From the NCBI GenBank assembly GCA_964556665.1, contig CAZKXU010000011.1, forward strand, positions 1-52,076: 52,076 nt of DNA, given 5' to 3'. A program made the position numbers and the translations under genes. Under the pieces are notes generated by a model, which was given only the letters and a program-made list of their open reading frames with translations, ran no database searches and was not told the DNA's origin. This DNA is from CAZKXU01 sp964556665. Lineage in GTDB: Bacteria; Bdellovibrionota_C; UBA2361; CAZKXU01. This document shows, in pieces, positions 16,583-24,882 of this stretch; positions within the stretch are counted from its first letter, which is position 1; every line of letters begins with the position of its first letter.

Positions 16583-17893
16583 ATGGATTTTTCAACTTTT
16601 AATTTTAATTCACATATTCAGAAGGTTTTAGCTGAGAAGCAGTTTTCAGAACCGACTAAGATTCAGCAGCAAGCTATCCCATTTGTAATGCAAAAAAGGG
16701 ATCTGCTAGGCTTAGCTCAAACAGGCACGGGGAAAACCGCAGCATTTGTACTGCCGATGCTTGAGCAGCTTGCTCTTAATAAATCACGCAAGGTTAGAGC
16801 ATTAATTTTAGTTCCAACCCGTGAACTTGCACAGCAGGTACAGGAGGTCGTACGTGATTTTGGAGATGGTTTAGGCATTAAAAGTACCTGTATTTTTGGT
16901 GGTGCTGATATGCGCCGTCAGGTCGAGAGGCTACGCAACGGTGTAGATGTTGTTGTTGCTTGCCCTGGCAGACTGCTAGATCATATGGACAGACGTACTG
17001 TTGATCTGAATGGACTTGAGTATTTAGTTTTAGACGAAGCTGATCAGATGTTTGATAGAGGTTTCCTTCCATCTATCCGTCAGATTATTGGCCGCATTCC
17101 TAAAAAACGTCAGACTCTTATGTTCTCAGCAACGATGCCGCAGAATATTAATAAACTGGCACAGGAGATTTTAACTAATCCAGCACAGGTCAAGGTTGAT
17201 AGTGGAGCTCCTGCTAGTACCGTGTCGCATGCGATCTATCCGGTTAGTCAGGGGTTAAAAACCGATCTTCTTGTACAGCTCTTGAAAAAGACAGATACAG
17301 ATTCCGTATTAGTTTTTGTCCGAACAAAACACCGCGCCAAGAGCGTAGCGCGACATCTTGAGAAATTAGAATTTAGTGTAACAAGCTTACAGGGGAACCT
17401 CTCTCAGGGAAGACGGTTAGAAGCTATGCGTGGTTTCAGAAGCGGAGAGTATCAGATCATGGTAGCTACAGATATTGCTGCTCGTGGTATTGATATTTCA
17501 AGCATCTCGCATGTAATAAACTACGATATTCCAGATACTACCGAGGCCTATACTCATAGAATCGGCAGAACCGGACGTGCTGCTAAAACAGGGGACGCGT
17601 TGACTCTTGTTACATCAGCCGATGAACATATTGTAAGATCCATTGAACGTGTATTAGGAAAGAATTTAGAGCGCAGAAAAATGGAGGGCTTTGACTATAA
17701 GGCTGCACCAACTGCTACAATGCCTCGCCAGGAGTTTGGCAATAGAGGATCAGGACAGCGCGGTGGCGGATTCCGGGGTAATAATCGTGGCTCTGGAAAT
17801 CGTGGCAACGGCGGATTCCGCGGCAGAAGTGAGGGTGGATTTAGAAACCGTCGCAGAGAAGATCGCGGCTGGTCAAATGAGGCTAGATCTTAG
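16583..17893 (+). CDS. DEAD-box RNA helicase, RhlE-like
   Basis: 436 residues. All core motifs are present: Q motif (PTKIQQQAIP), I AQTGTGKT, Ia PTRELAQQ, II DEAD, III SAT, V ATDIAARGID, VI HRIGRTGRA. The last ~60 residues are a disordered Arg-Gly tail (repeats of NRGSG, GGFRG, RNRRRE), typical of RhlE-type helicases that unwind short RNA duplexes in ribosome assembly or mRNA decay. I chose ATG 16583 because AAGGA lies 4 bases upstream and the protein then opens with the usual F-x-x-F Q-motif context; a TTG at 16559 in the same frame is less likely. It is monocistronic and preceded by a structured leader. Confidence 0.92.
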   Translation: MDFSTFNFNSHIQKVLAEKQFSEPTKIQQQAIPFVMQKRDLLGLAQTGTGKTAAFVLPMLEQLALNKSRKVRALILVPTRELAQQVQEVVRDFGDGLGIKSTCIFGGADMRRQVERLRNGVDVVVACPGRLLDHMDRRTVDLNGLEYLVLDEADQMFDRGFLPSIRQIIGRIPKKRQTLMFSATMPQNINKLAQEILTNPAQVKVDSGAPASTVSHAIYPVSQGLKTDLLVQLLKKTDTDSVLVFVRTKHRAKSVARHLEKLEFSVTSLQGNLSQGRRLEAMRGFRSGEYQIMVATDIAARGIDISSISHVINYDIPDTTEAYTHRIGRTGRAAKTGDALTLVTSADEHIVRSIERVLGKNLERRKMEGFDYKAAPTATMPRQEFGNRGSGQRGGGFRGNNRGSGNRGNGGFRGRSEGGFRNRRREDRGWSNEARS

Positions 17894-17943
17894 TCAAAAG
17901 TAAGTGTAACTGAGTGCACTGTAACTTAAATTATTTCCATACA

Positions 17944-17992
17944 GGGAGCGGACGCGCCTGGGCAGCGCACTGCCCAAGCGCGTCGCGGTCCC
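17944..17992. repeat. Intergenic palindromic repeat, family B
   Basis: A ~49-base inverted repeat: GACGCGCCTGGGCAG pairs with CTGCCCAAGCGCGTC around a CGCA loop, with GGGAGCG and GCGGTCCC at the ends. It can form a long G+C-rich hairpin and may act as a terminator for the helicase, though no T-run follows. It lies 39 bases before the sahR operator. Confidence 0.65.
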
Positions 17993-18031
17993 AGTAATAA
18001 GCTTATGGTGTTAAGTTGCGGTCTTATTTTT

Positions 18032-18065
18032 ATATATTGACATATATCAATATATGGCCGATACT
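18032..18065 (+). promoter_or_regulatory. SahR-type operator overlapping the sahR promoter
   Basis: A perfect 9-base inverted repeat, ATATATTGA (18032-18040) and TCAATATAT (18047-18055), has a 6-base spacer. The -35 TTGACA (18037-18042) sits inside it, and GATACT (18060-18065) lies 17 bases further as the -10. Known SahR sites are palindromes with TTGAT/ATCAA-type half-sites; the match is to that general pattern. The predicted transcription start is 1-2 bases before the ATG at 18074, so a leaderless mRNA is likely. Binding would block RNA polymerase, giving autorepression of sahR-ahcY. Confidence 0.75.
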
Positions 18066-18073
18066 AAGACTAT

Positions 18074-19018
18074 ATGTCTCCTGGTATTCTTGAAACTTAC
18101 CATGCCCTAGCCGATCGTTCACGCTTACGTCTAGTCGCTGCACTTTCACATGGACTCCTAAATGTCCAGGAACTAACTTCAATTCTAGAGCTTAGCCAGC
18201 CCACCATAAGCCATCACCTAAAAATTCTACAGAAAGCTGATATTGTACTCAGCCAACGTGATGGTACCTGGATATTCTATCGTCTAAATGATGAATCTCA
18301 CACTGCTACATCACAGATTACCGCACAGTTCATAGAACTAAGTGAAAATATGCTAAGTGAGGATGACGATCTAAAAGCAATAATCAAATCAGATCAGAAA
18401 AAACTTGCGACTGTTGTAAGCAGGCGACGTGACCGTACTAGAGATTATTTTGAAACAGTTGCAAAAGGCTGGTCGAAGCTACGTAACGAAGCCCTAGGAG
18501 ATACCTCCTTTATCGATAGCATAATTGAACTAATCCCTGAAAACGGCACTGTTTGCGAGTTAGGTTGCGGCTCAGGTGTTCTACTTGATCGAATTACTCC
18601 AAGAAAAGGGGAAACAATTGGTGTTGACTATTCACAGGGCATGCTTGATGAAGCACGTGAATTATTAGGCAAGCGATCAACTCAGGTAGAACTACGACTA
18701 GGCTACTTAGAACATCTTCCGCTTGGTGACTGTTTAGTTGATTTAGCAGTCTCTTATATGGTAATGCATCATCTGGCAGAGCCGCAAATTGCTTTGATAG
18801 ATGCCTGTCGCATCATTAAACCAGGCGGCAGATTGCTGATTACAGATCTTACCCCGCATAAGAACGAAAAGCTGCGCGAACAGTACTCCCATGTTTGGTT
18901 AGGATTTGAACCAAAACAGTTTAAAAGCTGGGTGGAGAAAACAGGCTTTACAGAAGTTGAAACTACCTTGTTGGGTGAAAACAATGAGGCATTTTTATTA
19001 AAAGCTGTAAAAAAATAA
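18074..19018 (+). CDS. sahR: SahR: ArsR-family repressor fused to a SAM/SAH-binding methyltransferase-like domain
   Basis: 314 residues in two domains. Residues 1-95 are an ArsR winged helix-turn-helix with recognition helix SQPTISHHLKIL (41-52) and wing DGTWIFYRL. Residues ~125-314 are a class I methyltransferase fold with motif I VCELGCGSGVL (160-170) and the acidic GVDYS (183-187). This fusion is the architecture of SahR, which senses S-adenosylhomocysteine and represses methionine-cycle genes. The next gene, 30 bases on, is adenosylhomocysteinase, which strongly supports that role. The C-terminal domain is probably a ligand sensor rather than a true methyltransferase, but that is not shown by sequence. 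No metal-binding Cys motif of ordinary ArsR proteins is seen. Confidence 0.88.
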   Translation: MSPGILETYHALADRSRLRLVAALSHGLLNVQELTSILELSQPTISHHLKILQKADIVLSQRDGTWIFYRLNDESHTATSQITAQFIELSENMLSEDDDLKAIIKSDQKKLATVVSRRRDRTRDYFETVAKGWSKLRNEALGDTSFIDSIIELIPENGTVCELGCGSGVLLDRITPRKGETIGVDYSQGMLDEARELLGKRSTQVELRLGYLEHLPLGDCLVDLAVSYMVMHHLAEPQIALIDACRIIKPGGRLLITDLTPHKNEKLREQYSHVWLGFEPKQFKSWVEKTGFTEVETTLLGENNEAFLLKAVKK

Positions 19019-19048
19019 TTTTTTGTTTTTAATTATATAGGAGCAAAT

Positions 19049-20347
19049 ATGAAACAGGATTTTGTAGATTTTAAAGTAAAAGATATAACCCTAGCTGATT
19101 GGGGTCGTAAGGAGATTGAAATAGCCGAGAAGGAGATGCCTGGTCTTATGGCTCTTCGTCAGGAGTACGGCAGCTCTAAGCCGCTTAAAGGAGCTCGTAT
19201 AGCTGGCTGCCTTCACATGACAACCCAAACTGCAGTTCTAATAGAGACCCTCATTCATCTCGGAGCAACTGTACGCTGGTCAAGCTGCAATATTTTCTCA
19301 ACCCAGGATCAAGCAGCCGCGGCTATTGCGAAGGCCGGCATCCCTGTTTTTGCTTGGCGCGGTGAAACGCTTGAGGAGTACGATTGGTGCATTGAACAGA
19401 CTTTGCGCTTTGGGGACAAGGGCCCAAACATGATCCTCGATGATGGCGGAGATTTAACCATTCTTGTACATCAGAAACACCCTGAGTTACTCAAAGATAT
19501 TTATGGTATTTCAGAAGAAACCACTACAGGAGTGCATCGCTTATACCAGATGCATGCCAAGGGTGAACTGAAGATTCCAGCATTTAATGTAAACGATTCG
19601 GTAACCAAATCCAAATTTGATAATTTATACGGTTGTCGTGAATCATTGGCTGATGGCATTAAACGTGCAACTGGCGTAATGCTAGCTGGTAAGACCATCT
19701 GCATTGCCGGCTATGGTGATGTAGGTAAAGGTTGCGCTCAATCAATGCGCAGCTACGGTGCGCGTGTTTTAATCACAGAGATCGATCCGATTATCGCGCT
19801 GCAGGCTGCAATGGAAGGTTACCAGGTTGTCACAATGGAACATGCTGCTCCAATAGCAGACTTATTCGTCACAGCAACCGGCAATGTTAATGTTGTTGCC
19901 TCCAAGCACTTCAATGCAATGAAGGATCAAGCTATCCTCTGTAACATTGGCCACTTTGACAGCGAGATTGACATTGCTTGGTTAGAGAAAAACTGCACCG
20001 AGAAAAACATCAAGCCCCAGGTTGATAAGTTTGTATTCAAGGATGGCAGAGAGGTAATTGTTCTAGCACGCGGAAGACTAGTAAACTTAGGCTGCGCTGC
20101 AGGACATCCAAGTTTCGTCATGTCCAGCTCATTTACTAACCAAACCTTGGCGCAGATTGAGCTCTTCTCAAGGAAGGGGGATTATAAAGTTGGTGTTTAT
20201 ACACTGCCTAAGATTCTAGATGAGAAGGTAGCAAGACTTCATATCGGCAAGCTTGGAGTTGAGCTTACAGAACTTACCGATGAACAGTCTAAATATCTTG
20301 GTGTAAAGAAAGAAGGCCCTTATAAGCCTGATTCGTATCGATATTAA
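19049..20347 (+). CDS. ahcY: Adenosylhomocysteinase (S-adenosyl-L-homocysteine hydrolase)
   Basis: 432 residues, normal length. The start KVKDITLADWGRKEIEIAEKEMPGL and the motif GARIAGCLHMTTQTAVLIETL are diagnostic. Active-site segments are DDGGD, FNVNDSVTKSKFDN (catalytic Lys/Asp) and the NAD-binding GYGDVGKGCAQSMRSYGA. The C-terminus KPDSYRY, with the Lys and Tyr that reach into the partner's NAD site, is intact. It splits SAH into homocysteine and adenosine, relieving product inhibition of methyltransferases. It has a Shine-Dalgarno TAGGAG and lies directly after sahR, so it is probably repressed by SahR when SAH is low. There is no room for an SAH riboswitch in the 30-base gap. Confidence 0.97.
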   Translation: MKQDFVDFKVKDITLADWGRKEIEIAEKEMPGLMALRQEYGSSKPLKGARIAGCLHMTTQTAVLIETLIHLGATVRWSSCNIFSTQDQAAAAIAKAGIPVFAWRGETLEEYDWCIEQTLRFGDKGPNMILDDGGDLTILVHQKHPELLKDIYGISEETTTGVHRLYQMHAKGELKIPAFNVNDSVTKSKFDNLYGCRESLADGIKRATGVMLAGKTICIAGYGDVGKGCAQSMRSYGARVLITEIDPIIALQAAMEGYQVVTMEHAAPIADLFVTATGNVNVVASKHFNAMKDQAILCNIGHFDSEIDIAWLEKNCTEKNIKPQVDKFVFKDGREVIVLARGRLVNLGCAAGHPSFVMSSSFTNQTLAQIELFSRKGDYKVGVYTLPKILDEKVARLHIGKLGVELTELTDEQSKYLGVKKEGPYKPDSYRY

Positions 20348-20352
20348 AAAAA

Positions 20353-20475
20353 CTGGGACCGCGGGACGCGCCTGGGTAGTGCACAGCACTACTTCCAGGC
20401 AGCGTAAGATAAATGCTTGCGAAGCAAGCCTCAACAAGTCCACGCGAAGCGTGGTCCAGCCCGCTTGGTCGCCAT
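20353..20475. repeat. Intergenic palindromic repeats, mixed decayed copies
   Basis: Begins with TGGGACCGCGGGACGCGCC, sharing its start with family A and its next block with family B. Then comes a hairpin GTAGTGCACAGCACTAC, and further short inverted repeats such as TGCTTGCGAAGCAAGC and CCACGCGAAGCGTGG. It looks like several nested or eroded copies between ahcY and the convergent apaG. Confidence 0.55.
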
Positions 20476-20530
20476 TGCAAGTTAGACCCAGTAAGTCAGT
20501 AATTAGTTGCCAGATGTTCCGATCTGGCAA

Positions 20531-20932
20531 CTAATGCAGCACCATCGGATAAATAAGATCAAACTTAGGAACTCCTACCTCGAGGAACTCTCCAACACCG
20601 GATTTAAAGGTATAGCTGCCTACCATATACCCGATCGGGTCGTGTATCTCTACACCGCTTGTATACTTAAAACTCTCTCCAGGATTTAGAACAGGCTGCT
20701 CACCAACTACACCAGGCCCTACGACCTCTCCTAGCTGCTCTCCTCCAGAATTAATAATCCAGTGACGTTCTAAAAGTTGAACGGTATGCTCTGAGAGGTT
20801 CTCAATTGTAATCGTGTAGGAAAATGAGAAGAGAGCCCTATCCGGATCGGTGCGATCGGGAATCAATTTAGGTAGTACTGAAACTTTGATACCGGAAGTG
20901 ACCTCACTATATGTTCTTGTTTCTGTGTTCAT
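20531..20932 (-). CDS. apaG: ApaG (Co2+/Mg2+ efflux-associated) protein
   Basis: 133 residues, slightly longer than the usual ~125. The ApaG fibronectin-III-like fold is marked by SFSYTITIENLSEHTVQLLERHWIINSGGE, the phosphate-loop-like GEVVGPGVVGEQPVLNPGESFKYTSG, and a C-terminal MVGSYTF. I place the start at the internal ATG at 20932 (MNTETRTYSEVTSGIKVSV), where family members begin; the frame is open further upstream, but that part would overlap the divergent cmoB and has no similarity. The biochemical role of ApaG is not settled. It is divergent from cmoB, with 65 bases between the two starts. Confidence 0.9.
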   Translation of the reverse strand: MNTETRTYSEVTSGIKVSVLPKLIPDRTDPDRALFSFSYTITIENLSEHTVQLLERHWIINSGGEQLGEVVGPGVVGEQPVLNPGESFKYTSGVEIHDPIGYMVGSYTFKSGVGEFLEVGVPKFDLIYPMVLH

Positions 20933-20997
20933 AGATATTCTTTCTAGAGCCTTACCGATTGTAATGTTTTTATTCAGAGAATAGACTAGCAGAGAGA

Positions 20998-21948
20998 ATG
21001 GAGCTAAGAAAGGGCGGATATAACGATATAAAACGTATAACTGAGGAACGCTGGTGCAGGATCCGGGAGCATTCACATTGGAGCAGGTTTTTTGAGATTA
21101 TTAGCCTACTTGAGGCCGAGCAGCTAAAGACAACCCAAATATCACTGGATGGAGACTGCCCTACATTAGGAGGCTCTACCAAAATAACTGCTACCTCCAA
21201 AGAGCTGATTCGTGAGGCAATAAAGCTTCTAATTCCCTGGAGAACGGGACCCTATTCCCTTTTCGGAGAGGTGATTGATGCTGAATGGCGATCATTTATG
21301 AAATTCGATCGCATCAAGCCACTTCTGCCCAACCTCACAGGGAAATCAGTAGCGGACATAGGTGCAGGAAACGGATATTTTAGCTTTAGACTCTCGACTT
21401 TAAATCCTGCTTCTATTGTAGGATTTGAACCGATAGATCGCTGCCTGTTGCAGTACACCCTTCTTAATAAATTTATCAATCTACCAAATATCTCACTTGA
21501 ACCGCTTAAACTTGAGGAATTGGATCTATTTCCTCATGCCTTTGATCTTATCCTCTGCATGGGAGTCTTATATCATCAGCGCGACCCAAAACTAGCTATC
21601 AGGAAGCTGTGTACGGCGCTAACGCCTGGGGCGCAGCTAATATTGGAAACAATAGTACTACCAGGTGAAGGTCGAGCTTTAGATCTGGATGGTAACTCTG
21701 AGCGTTATGCTATGATGCGCAACGTTTGGACGATTCCAACTGCTCAGATACTAATAGACTGGTGTGAGGAAGCCGGACTGAACAATATTAAGATTAAGTC
21801 ACTCGTTCCTTCTTCGACTCTCGAACAACGCCGTACCGAGTACGCTCCCTATCAGAGCCTTTCCGACTTTCTTGATGCACAAAACCCTGAAAGAACTGTT
21901 GAAGGGCATCCTGCGCCATGGCGGGTGATTGTCATGGCAGAAAGGTAA
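20998..21948 (+). CDS. cmoB: tRNA U34 carboxymethyltransferase
   Basis: 316 residues. CmoB hallmarks are LLIPWRTGPYSLFGEVIDAEWRSFMKFDRI near the N-terminal third, the SAM-site ADIGAGNGYFSFRL, GVLYHQRDPKLAI, RYAMMRNVWTIPT, and the C-terminal TVEGHPAPWR. The enzyme transfers a carboxymethyl group from carboxy-SAM to 5-hydroxyuridine 34, giving cmo5U in tRNAs that read four-fold codon boxes. The partner CmoA, which makes carboxy-SAM, is not in the window. Slight divergence (IGAGNGYFSF in place of VGCGSGYHMW) still keeps the fold. It is followed after 26 bases by an ABC transporter operon, possibly read through. Confidence 0.9.
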   Translation: MELRKGGYNDIKRITEERWCRIREHSHWSRFFEIISLLEAEQLKTTQISLDGDCPTLGGSTKITATSKELIREAIKLLIPWRTGPYSLFGEVIDAEWRSFMKFDRIKPLLPNLTGKSVADIGAGNGYFSFRLSTLNPASIVGFEPIDRCLLQYTLLNKFINLPNISLEPLKLEELDLFPHAFDLILCMGVLYHQRDPKLAIRKLCTALTPGAQLILETIVLPGEGRALDLDGNSERYAMMRNVWTIPTAQILIDWCEEAGLNNIKIKSLVPSSTLEQRRTEYAPYQSLSDFLDAQNPERTVEGHPAPWRVIVMAER

Positions 21949-21974
21949 TAGTAGAATTTAATCCTTACAAAATT

Positions 21975-22973
21975 ATGATTATCAAAGTAGAAAACCTATA
22001 CAAATCCTACCAATCACATATTCGCCGCCAAGGACTATTGGGGAACATCAAAGATCTTTTCCAGCGCGAATATAAAGAGATTAAGGCAGTAGACGGCATA
22101 TCATTTGAAGTAAAGCCCGGGGAGCTACTTGGCTTTATCGGTCCTAATGGAGCCGGCAAATCTACCACTATTAAGATGTTAACAGGAATTCTTAAACCAA
22201 CGTCAGGCAGGATCGAGGTGGCAGGCTTTGAGCCTTTTAGTCAAAGAAGAGAGTATACCAAAAAGATAGGTGTTGTCTTTGGACAGCGAACCCAGCTTTG
22301 GTGGGACATAGCTGTGATTGAGTCATTTAATCTTTTAGCCAAGATTTATGCGGTATCAAAAAGTGACTACGAGAATAGACTAAATATCCTTAAGGAAATT
22401 TTAGGACTTAGCGAGTTCTTACATACACCGGTACGTAAACTATCACTTGGACAGAGGATGCGCTGCGATCTTGCGGCAAGCCTACTGCATAACCCTCCCC
22501 TGCTCTTCCTTGACGAGCCTACTATTGGTCTTGATCTGGTGGCTAAAGATAGTATCCGGGAGTTTTTGCACCGTATAAACAAGGAGTTTGGCACAACGAT
22601 CCTCCTTACAACACACGACCTTAAGGAGATAGAGCAGCTCTGCTCACGCATTATCATTATTGATAAGGGACACCTTATATATAACGGCTCGATAGAGAAG
22701 ATAAGAAATATGCCGGGCTTGAAACGGCATCTTTTAGTTGATTTTCCAGGTGCAGCTCCGTTGGAGGAGCTTAGATCAGCGTTTAATTCCAGAGTAACTT
22801 TCACTAAGGAAAGTGAACGTCGCCTAATAGCTGATTTTGATCCGCATAATATGCCGACCGTGGAGCTAATCAAAGAGGTTGTTAAAGGGTACGACATCTC
22901 TGATCTGACAGTAACTGAACCGAGCATCGAAGATGTGATAAGCAAGATCTATCGGGAGGGAGTTAAGGCATGA
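21975..22973 (+). CDS. ABC-2 type transporter ATP-binding protein
   Basis: 332 residues. Walker A GFIGPNGAGKST, signature LSLGQRMRCDLA, Walker B LLFLDEPTIGLD and H-loop TTHD are intact. The insertion HIRRQGLLGNIKDLFQREYKEIKAVDGISF and the FGQRTQLWWD Q-loop are typical of the COG4586 group, whose members pair with two unlike ABC-2 permeases. The start is placed at ATG 21975 (MIIKVENLYKSY), since an upstream frame from 21918 overlaps cmoB and adds unrelated residues. It is the first gene of a three-gene exporter operon and overlaps the first permease by four bases (ATGA). Substrate unknown; family members are linked to efflux of drugs, lipids or polymers. Confidence 0.9.
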   Translation: MIIKVENLYKSYQSHIRRQGLLGNIKDLFQREYKEIKAVDGISFEVKPGELLGFIGPNGAGKSTTIKMLTGILKPTSGRIEVAGFEPFSQRREYTKKIGVVFGQRTQLWWDIAVIESFNLLAKIYAVSKSDYENRLNILKEILGLSEFLHTPVRKLSLGQRMRCDLAASLLHNPPLLFLDEPTIGLDLVAKDSIREFLHRINKEFGTTILLTTHDLKEIEQLCSRIIIIDKGHLIYNGSIEKIRNMPGLKRHLLVDFPGAAPLEELRSAFNSRVTFTKESERRLIADFDPHNMPTVELIKEVVKGYDISDLTVTEPSIEDVISKIYREGVKA

Positions 22974-23773
22974 ATATCTCTCCCTACCTTGCCTTGATCA
23001 GAAAATCTTTCCTTCATATGCTGGCCTATCGCAGCAGGTATTATACCGGCATTATGACCTACCTACTTTTTGTATCTGTGAATTATTTTATCTGGAAAGC
23101 TGTGTATGCCAGTCATAACTTTGCTGTGATTAACGGCTTTACATTCGCAGAGATGGTAACCTATATCAGCGTGGGCTGGATTTCACGCAGCCTCTATTAT
23201 TCCGATATAGATGACAAAGTTGATGACCTTGTAACTACAGGCCAGATCAGTAACTACCTTCTACGCCCATTAAATTTTCAATGGATGATGCTTTTTGAGG
23301 CTGTAGGGGAATCACTGTTCAGATTAGTATGCTTTACCCTGCCGATTGCAGTCGTGATCTTCTCCCTATTTCCTATTAGTGCGCCGGCAAGCCTGATGCA
23401 TCTCCTGCTCTATTTTCTCTCGACTTTCTTCGGCTTCTGGATCTTTGCTGAGCTTAATTTCATTATTGGACTTGGCGCTTTCTATCTACAATCGATTGAT
23501 GGAATTATGCGCGCAAAATATTTTCTAATGCAGCTCCTCTCCGGCTTACTATTGCCGCTTAGCTTTTTCCCGACATGGTTTCGTTGGTTCGTAGAGATTC
23601 TGCCATTTAAGATGGTAGCCTACGTACCTCTACAATTTTATCTAGGCAAGTTTAACGGGGCTGAGATTGGAGCAGTTTTAAGCACTCAGATCCTATGGAT
23701 TTTATCTCTACATATTTTTGGATTTTTATTTTATATACGCGCTTTTAGAAGGCTTACGATTCAAGGGGGGTGA
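22970..23773 (+). CDS. ABC-2 type transporter permease 1
   Basis: 267 residues with about six transmembrane segments, among them YLLFVSVNYFIWKAVY, FRLVCFTLPIAVVIFSLFPI, LLLYFLSTFFGFWIFAELNFIIGLGAFYL and a final ILWILSLHIFGFLFYI. The first cytoplasmic part (LIRKSFLHMLAYRSRYYTGIM) and the DKVDDLVTTGQISNYLLRPLNFQ segment, which couples to the ATPase, are typical of the COG4587-type ABC-2 permeases. Starts by ATGA overlap with the ATPase gene. Its end borders a large nested palindrome that separates it from the second permease. Confidence 0.88.
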   Translation: MNISPYLALIRKSFLHMLAYRSRYYTGIMTYLLFVSVNYFIWKAVYASHNFAVINGFTFAEMVTYISVGWISRSLYYSDIDDKVDDLVTTGQISNYLLRPLNFQWMMLFEAVGESLFRLVCFTLPIAVVIFSLFPISAPASLMHLLLYFLSTFFGFWIFAELNFIIGLGAFYLQSIDGIMRAKYFLMQLLSGLLLPLSFFPTWFRWFVEILPFKMVAYVPLQFYLGKFNGAEIGAVLSTQILWILSLHIFGFLFYIRAFRRLTIQGG

Positions 23774-23782
23774 GGAAGAATT

Positions 23783-23904
23783 GTGCGAGCTGCCGCTCGC
23801 ACCTTGGGCGGATTACCATCCGCCCCTACAAATTAACGAATATTCTCGAACCACCCGTAGGGGCGGATGGTAATCCGCCCAAACGACCGCACGGCAGTGC
23901 GGTC
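23783..23904. repeat. Nested palindromic element inside the ABC operon (family C)
   Basis: A perfect 26-base inverted repeat (23804-23829 and 23857-23882). Each arm is itself a hairpin: GGGCGGAT/ATCCGCCC with a 4-base loop. Outside it are two further 7-pair hairpins, GTGCGAG/CTCGCAC (23783-23802) and GACCGCA/TGCGGTC (23885-23904), whose loops CTGCCG and CGGCAG are complementary. It is inserted between two co-transcribed permease genes. Confidence 0.85.
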
Positions 23905-23919
23905 AATGAGGAAGATTAT

Positions 23920-24705
23920 ATGACAATATATTTCCACTACTTTCTCCAATTCCTAAAATCCAGGATGGAGTATCGCCTGGATTTTCTGGCGAGCATAATC
24001 ACTAATATGTTCAGCACGGCTGCTGGTCTCCTATTTATCATTTTTCTCGTAGATGGTGAGGTAATTACCGACCTTAATGGCTGGTCGAAAGAGCAGGTGC
24101 TTTTCATATATGGCTATTCAATGTTGGCTATGGCTGCCTTCTCACTGGTTTCTATCAATCTTTATAACTTCGGAAACCGTTATGTAATTCAAGGCCAATT
24201 TGACCGGGTATTACTCAGACCTCTTAATACACTTAGCCAAGTTCTTTTTGAGTCATTTAATACTGACAGCATCGGAAGTTTTGTAGTTGGTGTAGCAGTC
24301 CTAAGTTATGCAGTAGGCAAACTTAATATTACCCTGAATTTCCTCGACCTGTGCTGGCTATTTGTAAGCGTATTATCAGCTGCCGTAATCTTAATTTCTG
24401 TCTTTGTAATCCTCTCCTCATTTGCGTTTCATTTTGACGATCGGGTAGGCATCACTCCACCCGTCTATAACCTTATTAATTTTAGCCGGTATCCGATAAA
24501 CATTTTTAATAGAATTATTCAGTTTATCTTAAGCTGGGTGATTCCGTTCGGCTTTATAGCCTTCTACCCGGCTACACATTTTTTAGGCAGTTCGGAATTT
24601 CAATTATATTGTTATGCCACACCATTAATGGCCCTCATTTTCCTACTGTTAGCCGGTTTTTTTTGGAGGCTTGGAGTTGGAAGGTATACCTCTAGCGGGT
24701 CCTAA
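23920..24705 (+). CDS. ABC-2 type transporter permease 2
   Basis: 261 residues, about six transmembrane segments (for example FSTAAGLLFIIFLV, YGYSMLAMAAFSLVSINLY, LFVSVLSAAVILISVFVIL, and a C-terminal LMALIFLLLAGFFW). The start is ATG 23920, preceded by GAGGAAG; the frame is open back to 23770, but that part is only translated repeat sequence. The motif GQFDRVLLRPLNTLSQVLFES mirrors the coupling segment of permease 1, so the two form an unlike pair (COG3694-type) with the shared ATPase. The YPINIFN...WVIPFGFIAFYPATHFLG segment is family-typical. Expression may be set apart from permease 1 by the intervening palindrome. Confidence 0.88.
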   Translation: MTIYFHYFLQFLKSRMEYRLDFLASIITNMFSTAAGLLFIIFLVDGEVITDLNGWSKEQVLFIYGYSMLAMAAFSLVSINLYNFGNRYVIQGQFDRVLLRPLNTLSQVLFESFNTDSIGSFVVGVAVLSYAVGKLNITLNFLDLCWLFVSVLSAAVILISVFVILSSFAFHFDDRVGITPPVYNLINFSRYPINIFNRIIQFILSWVIPFGFIAFYPATHFLGSSEFQLYCYATPLMALIFLLLAGFFWRLGVGRYTSSGS

Positions 24706-24792
24706 ACATCAGGACTATTGAAAAAATGGCGTATTTAAAATAACCTAACGCTGTAAGCTAAGTTTGTCCTGGGAAGATCGAAAAATAAATGC

Positions 24793-24865
24793 GCCATCTT
24801 AGCTCAGTTGGTAGAGCATCTCATTCGTAATGAGAGGGTCACGTGTTCGATTCACGTAGATGGCT
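24793..24865 (+). tRNA. tRNA-Thr (anticodon CGU)
   Basis: Complete cloverleaf: acceptor GCCATCT (24793-24799)/AGATGGC (24858-24864), D-arm GCTC/GAGC, anticodon stem TCTCA/TGAGA with loop TTCGTAA giving anticodon CGT (24826-24828), T-arm ACGTG-TTCGATT-CACGT. The discriminator is T and CCA is not encoded. It decodes ACG threonine codons. It lies 17 bases before the Dam-type methylase gene. Confidence 0.95.
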
Positions 24866-24882
24866 AATTCTTAAGGAAGCTA

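Noticed and set aside
19019..19048. SAH riboswitch upstream of ahcY
   Set aside because: The gap between sahR and ahcY is only 30 bases and contains just a Shine-Dalgarno sequence; there is no space for the aptamer.
22367..22945. 192-codon minus-strand frame inside the ABC ATPase gene
   Set aside because: It is antisense to the strongly conserved ATPase and gives a Ser/Arg-rich translation without family resemblance; a shadow frame.
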